A stretch of DNA of 37,175 bases from Candidatus Binataceae bacterium (GTDB lineage: Bacteria > Desulfobacterota > Binatia > Binatales > Binataceae), in contig JAMXLL010000182.1 of NCBI GenBank assembly GCA_024281015.1, positions 1 through 37,175 on the forward strand. The letters run 5' to 3'. The notes under the pieces were generated by a model. It was not told where the DNA came from. It made no database searches and saw nothing but the letters and a program-made list of their open reading frames with translations. Both the position numbers and the translations under genes were made by a program. Each line of letters opens with the position of its first letter. The stretch's first letter is position 1. Positions 1-7,875 of the stretch are shown here, one piece after another.

Positions 1-274
1 CGCACATTTTGCGGTTGTCTCCGACGATCATCGGCTTGTACTGCGGGTCAATGTCCATCGAGACGACGCGACGCTTGGAACCTTTCCAGAAACGGCCCGC
101 ATTGTAGGTCGCGTCAAGGATGGGTTCAGGTTGAATCTTTGCATAAAACCCGAACATCGCTTCCAGCAACTCGCCGTCATTTCGTTCCCAGACACTGCTC
201 AGCGGTTTGTAGGTAGAACCGACACTTGATGAAATGGCCGCTGAAAATTCACCATTGATGTTTCCGCCCGCCAC
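1..274 (-). CDS. Methyltransferase-like protein (phage/element type), 5' part only
   Basis: The gene reads leftwards off the window edge, so only the first 91 codons are seen. The start is GTG at 274, preceded by a strong GGAGGAG ribosome binding site about ten bases upstream. The visible protein contains SVWERNDGELLEAM, then ILDATYNAGRFWKGS and VVSMDIDPQYKP. These match the layout of a class I SAM-dependent methyltransferase-like family common in phages and integrated elements: an ILDAT...GRFW loop in the place of the SAM-binding glycine loop, followed by an acidic DIDP strand end. The catalytic motif would lie beyond the edge, so the substrate cannot be judged. It lies 247 bp from the tRNA-Arg gene on the opposite strand, which fits a mobile-element setting. 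Confidence 0.6.
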   Translation of the reverse strand, partial: MAGGNINGEFSAAISSSVGSTYKPLSSVWERNDGELLEAMFGFYAKIQPEPILDATYNAGRFWKGSKRRVVSMDIDPQYKPMIVGDNRKMC

Positions 275-463
275 TGGTGTTTATCTCCTCCGCAGGGTTC
301 GCAAGAGTCAGCCTGAGCTGGCGCATTTCGGCTCAACACCTCAGTTCGAACAACCCCGTCACGGATCTTTTCCCATCGTACTGCCGCTGCTGATAGGAAT
401 TGAACGCCGTCAGCCTTATCTAAATTCGCCTTGCCGGTAATGGAGCAGCGGCGGAGGTTACGC

Positions 464-487
464 CCCGCTCGCCCGGAGCCGAGCGGG
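464..487 (+). other. GC-rich stem-loop upstream of tRNA-Arg
   Basis: CCCGCTCG at 464-471 pairs with CGAGCGGG at 480-487 around an 8-base loop. No T-run follows on either strand. It may be a processing or termination structure between the leftward methyltransferase-like gene and the tRNA. The function is unknown. Confidence 0.3.
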
Positions 488-521
488 CGTGATAAGGTTT
501 CGCTTCCCGGTCCGCATATCA

Positions 522-598
522 GCGCCCGTAGCTCAACTGGACAGAGCATCGGACTTCGGATCCGAGGGTTGGGGGTTCAAATCCCTCCGGGCGCGCCA
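522..598 (+). tRNA. tRNA-Arg (anticodon TCG)
   Basis: This is a 77-nt cloverleaf. Acceptor stem GCGCCCG (522-528) pairs with CGGGCGC (588-594), followed by discriminator G and an encoded CCA (596-598). The anticodon stem TCGGA/TCCGA encloses the loop CTTCGGA, giving anticodon TCG (556-558), which reads CGA and probably other CGN arginine codons. The T-arm carries TTCAAAT closed by GGGGG/CCCTC with one G-T pair. Downstream lie element-like genes and DUF559 relics, so it is a plausible integration site, though I found no duplicated 3' end in this window. Confidence 0.95.
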
Positions 599-824
599 AA
601 TAAAATCAAAAATTTTTTAACGGAAGAGCGACCTCGCCGCGAACTTGGTTTGGAGGCAGATTGTAGGCACCCCAAAGTGAAATGGGTAGCCGATGGAGAC
701 GTGTGGAAGTCTTATTATTAACCCAGATTATTAGGTTAAGGTGCTTTCAGCATTCGTATCTGACACTCGGGTACAAGGGTGAGCCGTCACTTTCCTTTCT
801 CAGTTCCATTTCGAACAAGGGATT

Positions 825-1004
825 CTACGATTTTGCCCCGGTTGGCACGCTTCGCGTCTTTCCGACCGAGACGCTGATTGCCTCCGACTGGGTTCGCAGG
901 GAAATTGCAGCCGCGTTGGCCAGGCACGACCAAAGATATGCCTCCGCAGCGGTGCTGTTGCGCCGTAGCTCGCGTGCTCGTGCGGTTGGTTTCGGATCGT
1001 GCAT
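825..1004 (-). pseudogene. DUF559 endonuclease-like N-terminal fragment
   Basis: Reading leftwards from ATG at 1004, the frame gives ARARELRRNSTAAEAYLWSCL. This is the typical N-terminus of DUF559 (PF04480, a very-short-patch-repair-like PD-(D/E)XK family), whose members begin with the A..LR...T.AE..LW..LR pattern. The similarity stops at about 921, in the middle of the LW..LR motif, and the frame then runs through unrelated sequence to TAG at 825. All catalytic residues are missing, so this is a truncated relic. It is the counterpart of the longer, frameshifted copy at 6652-6940 on the other strand. Confidence 0.65.
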
Positions 1005-1049
1005 TTTGTCTCAAGCGAATTCAGATTCTCCTTTAGGGACTCTCACCGC
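921..1049 (+). repeat. 129-bp dispersed repeat, copy A (inverted partner at 6607)
   Basis: From 921 to 1049 the plus strand matches the reverse complement of 6607-6735 over the same length without gaps. I count about 16 mismatches, roughly 88 % identity. The unit spans the N-terminus of a DUF559 reading frame plus about 45 bp of upstream leader, including CAAGCGAATTCAGATT. Because the leader is as conserved as the coding part, this looks like two copies of one duplicated or transferred unit. Confidence 0.75.
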
Positions 1050-1071
1050 CCGCACAAAAGATGCGCGGGCC

Positions 1072-1094
1072 GCCTCTCCCGCTGCGGGAGAGGC
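1072..1094. repeat. 23-bp perfect hairpin, REP-like, copy 1
   Basis: Arms GCCTCTCCCGC and GCGGGAGAGGC flank a single T, so the element is a near-perfect palindrome. The identical sequence recurs at 1275-1297. It lies directly beside the DUF559 relic and has no T-run, so it looks like a repetitive extragenic palindrome and less like a terminator. Confidence 0.7.
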
Positions 1095-1274
1095 CCTCGG
1101 ACCCCAAGCAAATCGGCCTTTGGCCTCGTGGTATTCGGCATGATTGCGGGCATCGAGTGTAGGGTCCCGGCATTGCTCCGGAAGGTACTGCTCAAGTCGC
1201 CGCATCAGCCGTTTCAGGTCTCTAACAATGACACGGTCAGCAGCCGGGTCTACTCTCTGAAGCGCTTTGCCTTG

Positions 1275-1297
1275 GCCTCTCCCGCTGCGGGAGAGGC
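1275..1297. repeat. 23-bp perfect hairpin, REP-like, copy 2
   Basis: This is identical to the hairpin at 1072-1094, in the same orientation 203 bp away. Here the palindrome extends by one more G-C pair (1274 and 1298). The two copies bracket a 180-bp stretch without a gene, like a BIME-type pair. Confidence 0.7.
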
Positions 1298-1472
1298 CTC
1301 TGGCGGTGCTCGTAGGAAATGATGCTACTCGGGCCGTAGCTGAATAAATTTGCGATTCAAAGACAGATCTACAAGAACTTGCTGCTGCGCGTAATTGCTT
1401 ACTCAGAGCGCGCCGTCAACGACGTCGTTGATCCAGTTGTGGCAGTGGCGGTCTTGCGCGGCAGCTCACTGG

Positions 1473-1865
1473 TTATTCCTCTTCGCCCTCGCCGTCGCTG
1501 CCCTCGATGTCATCGACCATCATGACACCCACCACTTCGCCCGGTTCCTCGATCTGCCGTTCGTTTGCCGGCTCACCTGCCTGGGCGGGCGAAGTACCCT
1601 CTGAGGCCTGTAGCAGGTCCTCGACGCCTTCGCTGAGATGGCCGACGGCCTCAACAAGCTTGTCAGTGGTCGCCATAAGGTGAGCGAGCCGCTCTGCCAG
1701 CTTGCGTTGGTCCTCCGCCAGGCGCGTCAGGATGCCGACGAATTCTGGTTGGCCTTCGGCCTTGCGCTTCGGCTTGGCTGGGGATTTCTTGGCGGCCGGC
1801 ATCTTTGCTACGGGTTTCTTTGCCGCTGTTTTATTCGCAGCGGGTTTGCTTGTGGTCTTTTTCAT
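1473..1865 (-). CDS. Small Lys/Ala-rich (histone H1-like) coiled-coil protein
   Basis: This encodes 130 residues starting at ATG 1865, with GGAAGGA eight bases upstream; an open frame reaches further up but has no ribosome binding site. Residues 1-40 are a basic tail of repeated KKP, AAKK and PAKPKRK units, as in bacterial histone H1-like proteins. A helical segment follows (about 45-90, GILTRLAEDQRKLAERLAH then a heptad-like stretch), and then a strongly acidic C-terminus ending in DGEGEEE. The charge layout suggests a basic nucleic-acid-binding tail plus an oligomerising helix. I recognise no named family. It lies between the DUF2786 gene and the tRNA region, both on possible accessory DNA. 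A nucleoid- or polymer-binding role is inference. Confidence 0.7.
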   Translation of the reverse strand: MKKTTSKPAANKTAAKKPVAKMPAAKKSPAKPKRKAEGQPEFVGILTRLAEDQRKLAERLAHLMATTDKLVEAVGHLSEGVEDLLQASEGTSPAQAGEPANERQIEEPGEVVGVMMVDDIEGSDGEGEEE

Positions 1866-2033
1866 GGAGTGTTCCTTCCGCCCGATACGGAGGCGCGCGA
1901 GTGAATTCAACATCTGCAACACAGCATTGTTAACGTCTGATGATTTCCCAGCTTGCCTGGCGAGCTGATCCCCCCATCGACGCAACCATAAAAACGGGCC
2001 GCATGGTTACTCGCGGCGATGCTTGTAACGCTG

Positions 2034-2753
2034 TCAAGCGATCTGCCGCCTTTGGTTGCGACCGATTTGACGATGGAGACCAACATTCTCGCCGGCGTTG
2101 TATCCGGTGATATAACCCCCGTTGTGGCCTCCGCTCGCGTAGTGCGTCCGGTGGTAGATCCTACCAAAATTATCGGTAATGAAGTCGTCGACTCTCGTTT
2201 TGCTCGCCAGATAAAGGTCGGCCAAGGCTGGCATCAGGGAATTCGAGTCTTCAGCTTTCATGCGGCCTGCCTGCGCTTCGAGTCGCATCTGTTCCAAACG
2301 CTCGTAGATGCGTGTGGCGCAACCTTCAGCGTACGAATGACGGAAGCGACGGCGTTCATCGCCTGGAACTTCTGCGGCCTCCTTGTTGGCGAGGCGCTCG
2401 ACTGTCTGTATCAGATAGCTTGCCATCTCAAGGGTTGCGATCCGGTTGGCCCTGGTGCCGACGATGATGATGTGATGGCGCCAGGTCAAGCATTCTGAGA
2501 AGTTCAGGTTGGCGACCCCGCTGTAGAGGTATTGCTTCCAAACGCTTGATGGGCGCTCAGCGGATTCCGATTCAATCCTGGTATCGGGCTTGGCCGGTTC
2601 GCCGTCCGGTATCTGGCTGATTTCCAGGTTGTACTTCGCGAGCATGCGGAACATGTGCTGTTCCGCGGCAATAGCCTCGTCTTCGGTCGCGCCGCGCTGT
2701 TCCGTAATCGCCCGAAGCTTCTGGATCTTTTCGATTATGTTGGAGTCAATCAC
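2034..2753 (-). CDS. DUF2786 domain protein
   Basis: The product has 239 residues. The N-terminal 40 residues (IEKIQKLRAITEQRGATEDE, then EAIAAEQHMFRMLAKYNLEI) match DUF2786 (PF10979), with its K..LRAL....GAT..EA..A......ML.KY.L pattern. The rest (about 70-230) matches the usual C-terminal partner of this family (DUF7168-like): a WRHHIIIVGTRAN strand pair, a helical middle and a GYITGYNAGENVGL end. The start is GTG at 2753, with GGGGAAGG lying upstream. The molecular function of the family is unknown; members are frequent in phages and integrated elements. The next gene downstream on the same strand (1865) is 168 bp away. Confidence 0.8.
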   Translation of the reverse strand: MIDSNIIEKIQKLRAITEQRGATEDEAIAAEQHMFRMLAKYNLEISQIPDGEPAKPDTRIESESAERPSSVWKQYLYSGVANLNFSECLTWRHHIIIVGTRANRIATLEMASYLIQTVERLANKEAAEVPGDERRRFRHSYAEGCATRIYERLEQMRLEAQAGRMKAEDSNSLMPALADLYLASKTRVDDFITDNFGRIYHRTHYASGGHNGGYITGYNAGENVGLHRQIGRNQRRQIA

Positions 2754-3298
2754 CTTCCTTCACCTTCCCCGCAACTCAGTAAAGGTTATGGCTCCGCACC
2801 TGCTCATATGCCGATACCTGCGCTCGGTATGGCGTGTGTCAGTTGCGCAGCGAGGGGAGTGCATATGAGCCTCATGTCCACTTGGTCCGCGGGACTGGCA
2901 CCGGGGCTGAGTCGGCGAGCATCAGAATCTCAGATCACTGGCAGTCACGCATCCAGCAGTCCAGAACGTGTCAGGTTGTACAGCATGCGCCACCGCCTCA
3001 CAAAGCTATTCCTCGCGCTGCGACGCGCCAATTTTTGCGCGCTCCGCCTTCCCCAAATAGTCCCGAAAGAAGGATTCAGCCGTGCTAGCTCATTAACTAC
3101 CGAAATTAGCACCATGCAACCGAGTTGCGTGGTTACAATCAAGTAATCCCTTGACGGCTATCAACAGGGCTGGCAACTCTCGGCGTGCGCACACCAAGAT
3201 TCTCCGGCGACCGGCCGGGTCCGGTGGCCATACGCAGAGCAGCGCCGCCCCAGCCATGTCCGTATTGCCGGTTGCTGGCATCCTGAGCTTACGCGAAA
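2754..3298. other. Intergenic, no supported gene
   Basis: There are short open frames on both strands, but none has a ribosome binding site, family signature or sensible composition. A 10-bp inverted repeat is present: GCTCATATGC at 2802-2811 and GCATATGAGC at 2861-2870, with a 49-bp loop. The stretch separates the leftward element-like genes from the rightward chalcone isomerase-like gene. Confidence 0.5.
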
Positions 3299-3877
3299 AT
3301 GCGGCTGCTTATGGCAAAAGGAAAGTCTACAGGCCCGGAGTACTCAGGTAGCCTGAGCACGCTTCTGATTCTGGTGTTTGCTATCTCTGCTCTAGCCCAG
3401 CAGCCGGGCGCCGTTCGGCCCTTGCCGCATCAGGTCCTGTCAGAAGCTCCGCGGATGCATCCGTTCGGAAAAGGCCGCCACACGCTGTGGGGTATCAGGG
3501 TTTACGACGCTACGTTGTGGATCGTGGGCACGCAGTGGTCTGCACACGCTCCGCACGCGCTCGATATTGAGCCGGGCCGGGCGGTTCCGGCTGAAACCTT
3601 AGTGAAGAGCGCAATTGCGGAGATGCGCGACCTCAAGGTTGGGGACGAGAGCAAACTCAGCGCCTGGGAAGCTGAAATGAGGAAGGTCGTCCCTAACCTA
3701 AATTCAGGTGATCAGATCGTCATTTTCTGCTCGCTGAGCAATCGAACGCTCGTATATTTTAACGATTCGAGCATCGGCGAGATTGACGATCCTTCATTCT
3801 GTCCGGCGGTGATGAGCGTGTGGCTTCATCCTCAAACTAAACACCAGGCAATACGCAAGTCGCTACTGAGACAGTGA
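3299..3877 (+). CDS. Exported chalcone isomerase-like domain protein
   Basis: The product has 192 residues. The N-terminus has a signal peptide (LSTLLILVFAISALAQ, probable cleavage near residue 34 after ALA). The mature part follows the chalcone isomerase-like fold (PF16036-type): WGIRVYDATLWI near residue 64, an AEMRDLKVGDESKL helix, GDQIVIFCSLSNRTLVYFND near 137-156, and the closing ..PSFCPAVMSVWLHPQT..AIRKSLL. In this bacterial branch the proteins are periplasmic and probably lipid or fatty-acid binding and non-enzymatic; the plant catalytic residues are not expected. No strong ribosome binding site precedes ATG 3299 or the second ATG at 3311. It stands alone. Confidence 0.72.
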   Translation: MRLLMAKGKSTGPEYSGSLSTLLILVFAISALAQQPGAVRPLPHQVLSEAPRMHPFGKGRHTLWGIRVYDATLWIVGTQWSAHAPHALDIEPGRAVPAETLVKSAIAEMRDLKVGDESKLSAWEAEMRKVVPNLNSGDQIVIFCSLSNRTLVYFNDSSIGEIDDPSFCPAVMSVWLHPQTKHQAIRKSLLRQ

Positions 3878-4230
3878 ATGGGCAGCATTAAAGAAGTGGA
3901 GTCCAGGTTATTATCTATCAAAAGTTGACCCTCATTTTTCGACGAGATCGGCAGCCAACGTTCGTTTCGCAATGGCCGAGACGCAACTTGCAGCCTTCAG
4001 GAGAGGAGTGATTTTTCTTCGTAGAATCGAAAGTATGGCGGCGGAAACCATTTGAAGATTCTGGTCAGTATTAGACGTACTCGCGAAAGCTCGCGCAGAA
4101 GGTTGGCTCGTGGAAGTCCCGACCTTAAACACAGCGCTGCAATATGTGCATTCCGTCGGCCTGCTGCGATCTATGGAATAGCTAATCCTTGCACGTGCTG
4201 TCTGTTACAGCCAAGTTTGTCGGAGTTCCT
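3878..4230. other. Intergenic, no supported gene
   Basis: A leftward open frame at 3932-4132 has no ribosome binding site and no recognised similarity. I see no strong terminator after 3877. The end of this stretch supplies the ribosome binding site of the transporter gene (GGAG at about 4222-4225). Confidence 0.45.
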
Positions 4231-5538
4231 GTGTCAAGCACCGTAGCGGAACCGGCTGGCCAGCCGGCTAGCGTTGTCCCGTCGCAACGGACATTGGTAG
4301 TTGCCGGGATAATCGGAAACATTCTCGAATGGTACGATTTCTCGGTCTACGGCTATTTCGCCGTGAGCATCGGCCATCATTTTTTCCCGTCGGGAAATCC
4401 TACCACTTCCCTGTTGGCAGCTTTCGGGGTGTTCGCGGCAGGCTTTTTCATGCGTCCCGTCGGCGCTGTTCTGTTTGGCCACATTGGCGACAGTTGGAGC
4501 AGGGAGCGAGCTTTGTTCCTCTCCGTGGTGGCAATGGCCGTACCCACTTTTCTGATCGGCGTCATTCCTGACTATCAGCAGATGGGCATCACCGCTTCAA
4601 TATTGCTCGTTCTCCTCCGCCTGGCGCAGGGCATCTCAGTCGGAGGAGAATACACCACATCGATTGTCTTCGTGGTTGAAAAAAGCGTTCCGGAGCGGCG
4701 TGGTCTCATGGCAACTTGGTGCTTGTTTGGAGTGTGCGCGGGAACACTACTGGGCTCCGCGGTAGGCACTCTGCTCACCAGCATTCTGCCGCGTGAGGCG
4801 ATGCGGAACTGGGGATGGCGCTTACCATTTATTTTCGGTTTGGCGATTGGGTTGGTTGGGCTCCATATACGCCGGGAACTCGAACAAGGGGGGCTGAAGC
4901 CGCAAGGTACTGCTACCACTGAACAGTCATTTGGATCATTTACAGAAGCCCTGACAACACAGCGGCTGGCGATTCTCAAAATAACCGCGCTCAAGGCGGT
5001 ATCGGCGGTAGGTTTCTATACCCTATTCGTGTACATCAGTGTGTTTTTTACCAAGATCGTTCAGATTCCCAAATCCGAGGCGCTCCTGATCAACACAATT
5101 GCCTTAGCTGCAATGCTGGCCCTGATTCCGTGCGCCGGGGTCCTTTCGGACAGGTTCGGCAGAAAACCTTTGTTACTCGCCGGAACTGTCGGAGTGCTGC
5201 TTTTCTCGTTGCCGTTGTTTCGGCTGCTCCGCTCTCCGGAGTTTAGTGTTATTCTAACTGGACAGTTGTGCTTTACCCTTCTTCTTTGTCTATTTTTCGG
5301 GGCAGAACCCGCTACGACGGCCGAGGCCTTCCCGACGCGCGTGCGTTGCACCAGCGCCGCTATTAGCCACAACATCTGTTTCGCCTTCCTCGGAGGAACA
5401 GCTCCGATGGTAGCTACTTACCTGATCGCGCTGACGGGAAACGAGTTGTCGCCCTCTATATATATGATGGCCGCAGCCCTGGTCTCGATGGTTGCGATTT
5501 TTAGCCTGAGCGAAACCGCCAATGCGCCACTGACCTGA
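4231..5538 (+). CDS. MFS transporter, metabolite:H+ symporter (MHS, ProP/ShiA-like)
   Basis: This is a 12-helix major facilitator. GNILEWYDFSVYGYFAV in helix 1 is the hallmark of the MHS family (proline/betaine, shikimate, citrate, ketoglutarate symporters). FMRPVGAVLFGHIGDSWSRERAL is the motif between helices 2 and 3, LRLAQGISVGGEY marks helix 4, and LSDRFGRKPLLL is the repeat motif of the second half. I chose GTG 4231, which has GGAG six bases upstream; the frame stays open to TTG 4189 without a ribosome binding site. With that start the length is 435 aa, normal for the family. The substrate is probably a small carboxylate or compatible solute but cannot be read from sequence. No operon partner is present, and it converges with the DUF1003 gene. 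Confidence 0.88.
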   Translation: MSSTVAEPAGQPASVVPSQRTLVVAGIIGNILEWYDFSVYGYFAVSIGHHFFPSGNPTTSLLAAFGVFAAGFFMRPVGAVLFGHIGDSWSRERALFLSVVAMAVPTFLIGVIPDYQQMGITASILLVLLRLAQGISVGGEYTTSIVFVVEKSVPERRGLMATWCLFGVCAGTLLGSAVGTLLTSILPREAMRNWGWRLPFIFGLAIGLVGLHIRRELEQGGLKPQGTATTEQSFGSFTEALTTQRLAILKITALKAVSAVGFYTLFVYISVFFTKIVQIPKSEALLINTIALAAMLALIPCAGVLSDRFGRKPLLLAGTVGVLLFSLPLFRLLRSPEFSVILTGQLCFTLLLCLFFGAEPATTAEAFPTRVRCTSAAISHNICFAFLGGTAPMVATYLIALTGNELSPSIYMMAAALVSMVAIFSLSETANAPLT

Positions 5539-5702
5539 GAGACGGCGAGCGAGGGCACGGAATGACAAGGCCGGAAGCCGTTGTAATTTATTCGCGACAC
5601 GTTACTGGAGACTAGCTCAGTAGACAGCCATGACCTTGCATTGCGCCAGCTTGCTACTGCTGGGTCTGCGGAGACCATTGTCATCACGATTAAAGGTGGT
5701 TC

Positions 5703-6206
5703 TCAGTCCTGGCTGGCTATAGCCGCTCTGTCTAGTAACGTTTCATGCTGCGCTTCCAGACGACGGAGAATATCGATCATCATGTCATCCTGCTGCTCCA
5801 GATGATGCATAATAGCTTTGACTTCCTGTTCGGCTTTCAAATTGATGTCGTAGTCATGCTGCGCCATTAGCCGATCTTTATCGGCCTGCCTGTTTTGGGA
5901 CATCATGATGATGGGAGCTGCATAGGCGGCCTGAAAACTCAGGGCCAAGTTCAACAGGATGAAGGGATATGGGTCCCAGTGCCGGCTGTAGGCGACTACA
6001 TTAAGCACTATCCACCCGGCTAGAACCGTAGACTGGAAAATGATAAACGGCCAGCTTCCAATGATCTCGGCAACACGATCGGCTATGCGGTCACCGACGC
6101 TAAGCGATCGCTCGTGCTCACGGTTGATATCTAACACGGCTGCGTGATCGTGTTTGTGGCGCATCCGGGCGCCTTCCCATTTAATCGCCAAGTCTCCTGC
6201 GCTCAT
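5703..6206 (-). CDS. DUF1003 membrane protein
   Basis: The product has 167 residues. Two membrane helices (about 50-72, WPFIIFQSTVLAGWIVLNVV, and 82-104, PFILLNLALSFQAAYAAPII) are separated by a short SRHWDPYP loop. They are followed by the conserved MMSQNRQADKDR motif and a long amphipathic helix to the C-terminus. This is the exact layout of DUF1003 (PF06210), whose function is unknown. The start at 6206 has GAGGAG close to it. A second ATG at 6164 has GGGAAGG at better spacing, so the protein may be 14 residues shorter. Confidence 0.88.
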   Translation of the reverse strand: MSAGDLAIKWEGARMRHKHDHAAVLDINREHERSLSVGDRIADRVAEIIGSWPFIIFQSTVLAGWIVLNVVAYSRHWDPYPFILLNLALSFQAAYAAPIIMMSQNRQADKDRLMAQHDYDINLKAEQEVKAIMHHLEQQDDMMIDILRRLEAQHETLLDRAAIASQD

Positions 6207-6606
6207 ACACTCCTCGGATTGGAAATTTTACGCCATATAGGTGCTCAAGTTGGTGTCCGAACTGCAGCGCCCTTTTTGTTATCATCGATAAGCTCTGGCG
6301 TTTCCCCAACATGTTTTATTCAGCGGGAGCGGTTGAGTGAAGATCTCGATTCACCGAGATGGAGATGGCAGGTCAGTGACCAACGAGTTCGCCACGAGCT
6401 TGAAGTCTTGATAATTAGTCTAAATTCAGATTGCCGACAATCTCCAGATGTCACAGAAGGATGACTGTCTGTTTATCTTTTCCAAGAAGATTACCGAGTG
6501 GTGCGCTCCGGGAATCAGGAGGTCCTTTCTTTCTGAGACTGAAGCGGTCTTGGGTGAGATCTCGCTTTTCCTGGAGGACCCTGACCGCCTTGCAAAAGAA
6601 TGCGAT
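6207..6606. other. Intergenic, no supported gene
   Basis: This carries the upstream region of the DUF1003 gene. A rightward open frame (6448-6645) could encode 65 residues, but it has no ribosome binding site and its last codons fall inside the dispersed repeat, so I do not call it. Confidence 0.4.
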
Positions 6607-6735
6607 GCGGTGAAGGTCCCTAAAAGAAAATCTGAATTCGCTTGAGACGAAATGCGCGATCCGAACCCACCAACACGAGCAAGTGAGTTACGGCGCCACA
6701 GCACCGCTGCGAAGGCACATCTTTGGTCGTGCCTG
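6607..6735 (-). repeat. 129-bp dispersed repeat, copy B (inverted partner at 921)
   Basis: The reverse complement matches 921-1049 along its whole length with about 88 % identity and no gaps by eye. Here the similarity to DUF559 continues past the repeat edge (to about 6940), so copy B keeps more of the ancestral gene and copy A was cut at 921. Confidence 0.75.
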
Positions 6736-6940
6736 CGCAATAATCAGCTCGGCTTCAAGTTTCGGCGGCAGTGCCCAATCGGCTCTATTTTGCCGATTTC
6801 TGCAGCAAAACTGCCAGACTGGTGGTCGAACTGGATGGTGACCAACACACGATGATTAACAAGTGTGGCGGCTATCAGACTGCGTTGCGCTCGACGCCGC
6901 CACGAAACCGAACTGACTATCATCGAGTACAACGATCGAC
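6652..6940 (+). pseudogene. DUF559 endonuclease-like gene, frameshifted
   Basis: Reading from ATG 6652, the first frame gives ASELRRHSTAAKAHLWSCLR, then LGFKFRRQCPIG, the classical first half of DUF559 (PF04480). Near 6780 the similarity jumps to the next frame: LYFADFCSKTARLVVELDGD then QH, the family's DF...ARLVIELDG.QH catalytic strand. One base appears to have been lost between PIG and YFADF. Further decay follows; only IIEYND-like sequence near 6920 recalls the end of the family. An intact member would be about 110-130 aa. The 3' end overlaps the end of the convergent RlpA-like gene. DUF559 proteins are related to Vsr-type endonucleases. Confidence 0.8.
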
Positions 6941-7378
6941 ATCAGCGTTCGGCGGGATGCTAATCGGGATAACTGCCAGACGCGCGACGCCCTGTCGAAT
7001 GATGCCAATTTTTTCTGCCGCACGGCGAGACAGGTCGAGACCGCGACCGACTACATACGGACCGCAATCATTGATACGCACCATAACCGAACGGCCGTTG
7101 CTGGGATTCTCGACCTTTACCACCGACCCCAGCGGCACGCTGAGAGACGCTGCGGTAAGATGATGAGGGTTGAACACTTCGCCGCTAGTCGTCGGCCGGC
7201 CAGCAAATGAGCCCCCATACCAGGATGCCATCACTTCATAGACAACAGGATTGGTCCGCAAATCAGGAGTAAAGGATACCGGCCTTGAGAACGACTGGTC
7301 AGCCGCTGCGCACATTGAGTGTGCGGCGAGGATCAATCCAAACGTCACGATCAGCGTAAGCGCCTGATGCCATCGCAT
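6920..7378 (-). CDS. RlpA-like septal ring lytic transglycosylase family protein (DPBB)
   Basis: The product has 152 residues, starting at ATG 7378 with a GGAGGTAG ribosome binding site. A signal peptide covers about residues 1-25, ending AHSMCAAA. Residues 48-140 form the double-psi beta-barrel of RlpA: ASWYGGSFAGRPTTSGEVFN, LTAASLSVPLGSVVKVEN, then RINDCGPYV and RGLDLSRRAAEKIG. The Asp of RINDxGP is present, although the usual Arg after it is Cys here. RlpA proteins cleave glycan strands lacking stem peptides or bind at the septum; this one has no SPOR domain, so septal targeting is not supported. The cysteine in the signal region (C23) is not in a convincing lipobox. Confidence 0.88.
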   Translation of the reverse strand: MRWHQALTLIVTFGLILAAHSMCAAADQSFSRPVSFTPDLRTNPVVYEVMASWYGGSFAGRPTTSGEVFNPHHLTAASLSVPLGSVVKVENPSNGRSVMVRINDCGPYVVGRGLDLSRRAAEKIGIIRQGVARLAVIPISIPPNADVDRCTR

Positions 7379-7875
7379 ACTTCTACCTCCACAACCCGTT
7401 CAGACTGGAACCGACGAAGGCTCAGATGTTGTTCGTTTAGATCAACTCAGGGTGCCAGTGCCGGATGTCGCAGCATTGATTGGTTCTTCCGGTACCACTA
7501 TCCCGAGCCGGCGGTATGTTGATGTCAGTGATGGGCGGTGTGCAACGGCAATGCCAGCCGAGGTGGCCGTTCGTGCTTCAGTAAGCTGCTTGCTTGTATA
7601 GAATGCTAATAGACGATCACAGAACTAACCTTGACGCCGACTTCCATTAGTTGGTTGGGCTTCGTGCGCCGAATCATTGGTAAATCTTGAACTGCCCCGC
7701 CCCGATCGGGTCCGCAGCGACATGGGAGGTTACAGGCCGAATATTCGAGGTTAGTGGTCTCGGGTGGTCGATTGCCGTTGGTTTTCTGTACGGCTAGCGA
7801 ATACGCGCCTACACAAAGAAGCTATTGTCGAACTCCAATGATCAACGAGCGAAATGGCGTCGCCCGAATTCCCCA
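7379..7875. other. Intergenic, no supported gene
   Basis: Upstream DNA of the leftward RlpA-like gene. I see no tRNA, repeat or family-like reading frame. A TATAGAAT box near 7599 could be a -10 element, but no good -35 is at the right distance. Confidence 0.4.

Larger units (their letters stand above)
599..1472. other. Gene-poor stretch with decayed sequence
   Basis: No intact gene is supported here. The stretch contains an A/T-rich run after the tRNA (600-620), the truncated DUF559 relic (825-1004), a 129-bp repeat copy (921-1049) and two identical hairpins (1072 and 1275). On the plus strand near 840-930 one frame reads TLIASDWVRREIAAAL, which resembles a short piece of a TIR domain, but there is no start or upstream domain, so I do not call it. 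Confidence 0.5.

Noticed and set aside
199-549. Leftward frame across the tRNA region
   Set aside because: It overlaps the tRNA and the methyltransferase-like gene in another frame, and the GGAGGAG site serves the GTG at 274.
682-1143. Rightward frame with a TIR-like piece (IASDWVRREIAAAL)
   Set aside because: Only about 20 residues resemble TIR. There is no start, no ribosome binding site and no other TIR motif, and the rest runs through the antisense of the DUF559 relic.
1072-1297. CRISPR-like repeat pair
   Set aside because: Only two palindromic units 203 bp apart; no regular spacers and no cas genes. I found no CRISPR array anywhere in the window.
2802-2870. Inverted repeat GCTCATATGC/GCATATGAGC as an IS end pair
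   Set aside because: The arms are only 69 bp apart end to end with no transposase or target duplication visible.
6448-6645. Possible 65-residue rightward protein
   Set aside because: It has no ribosome binding site and no family, and its end (KVPKRKSEFA) is just the translated dispersed repeat; a similar ending appears at 1011 for the same reason.
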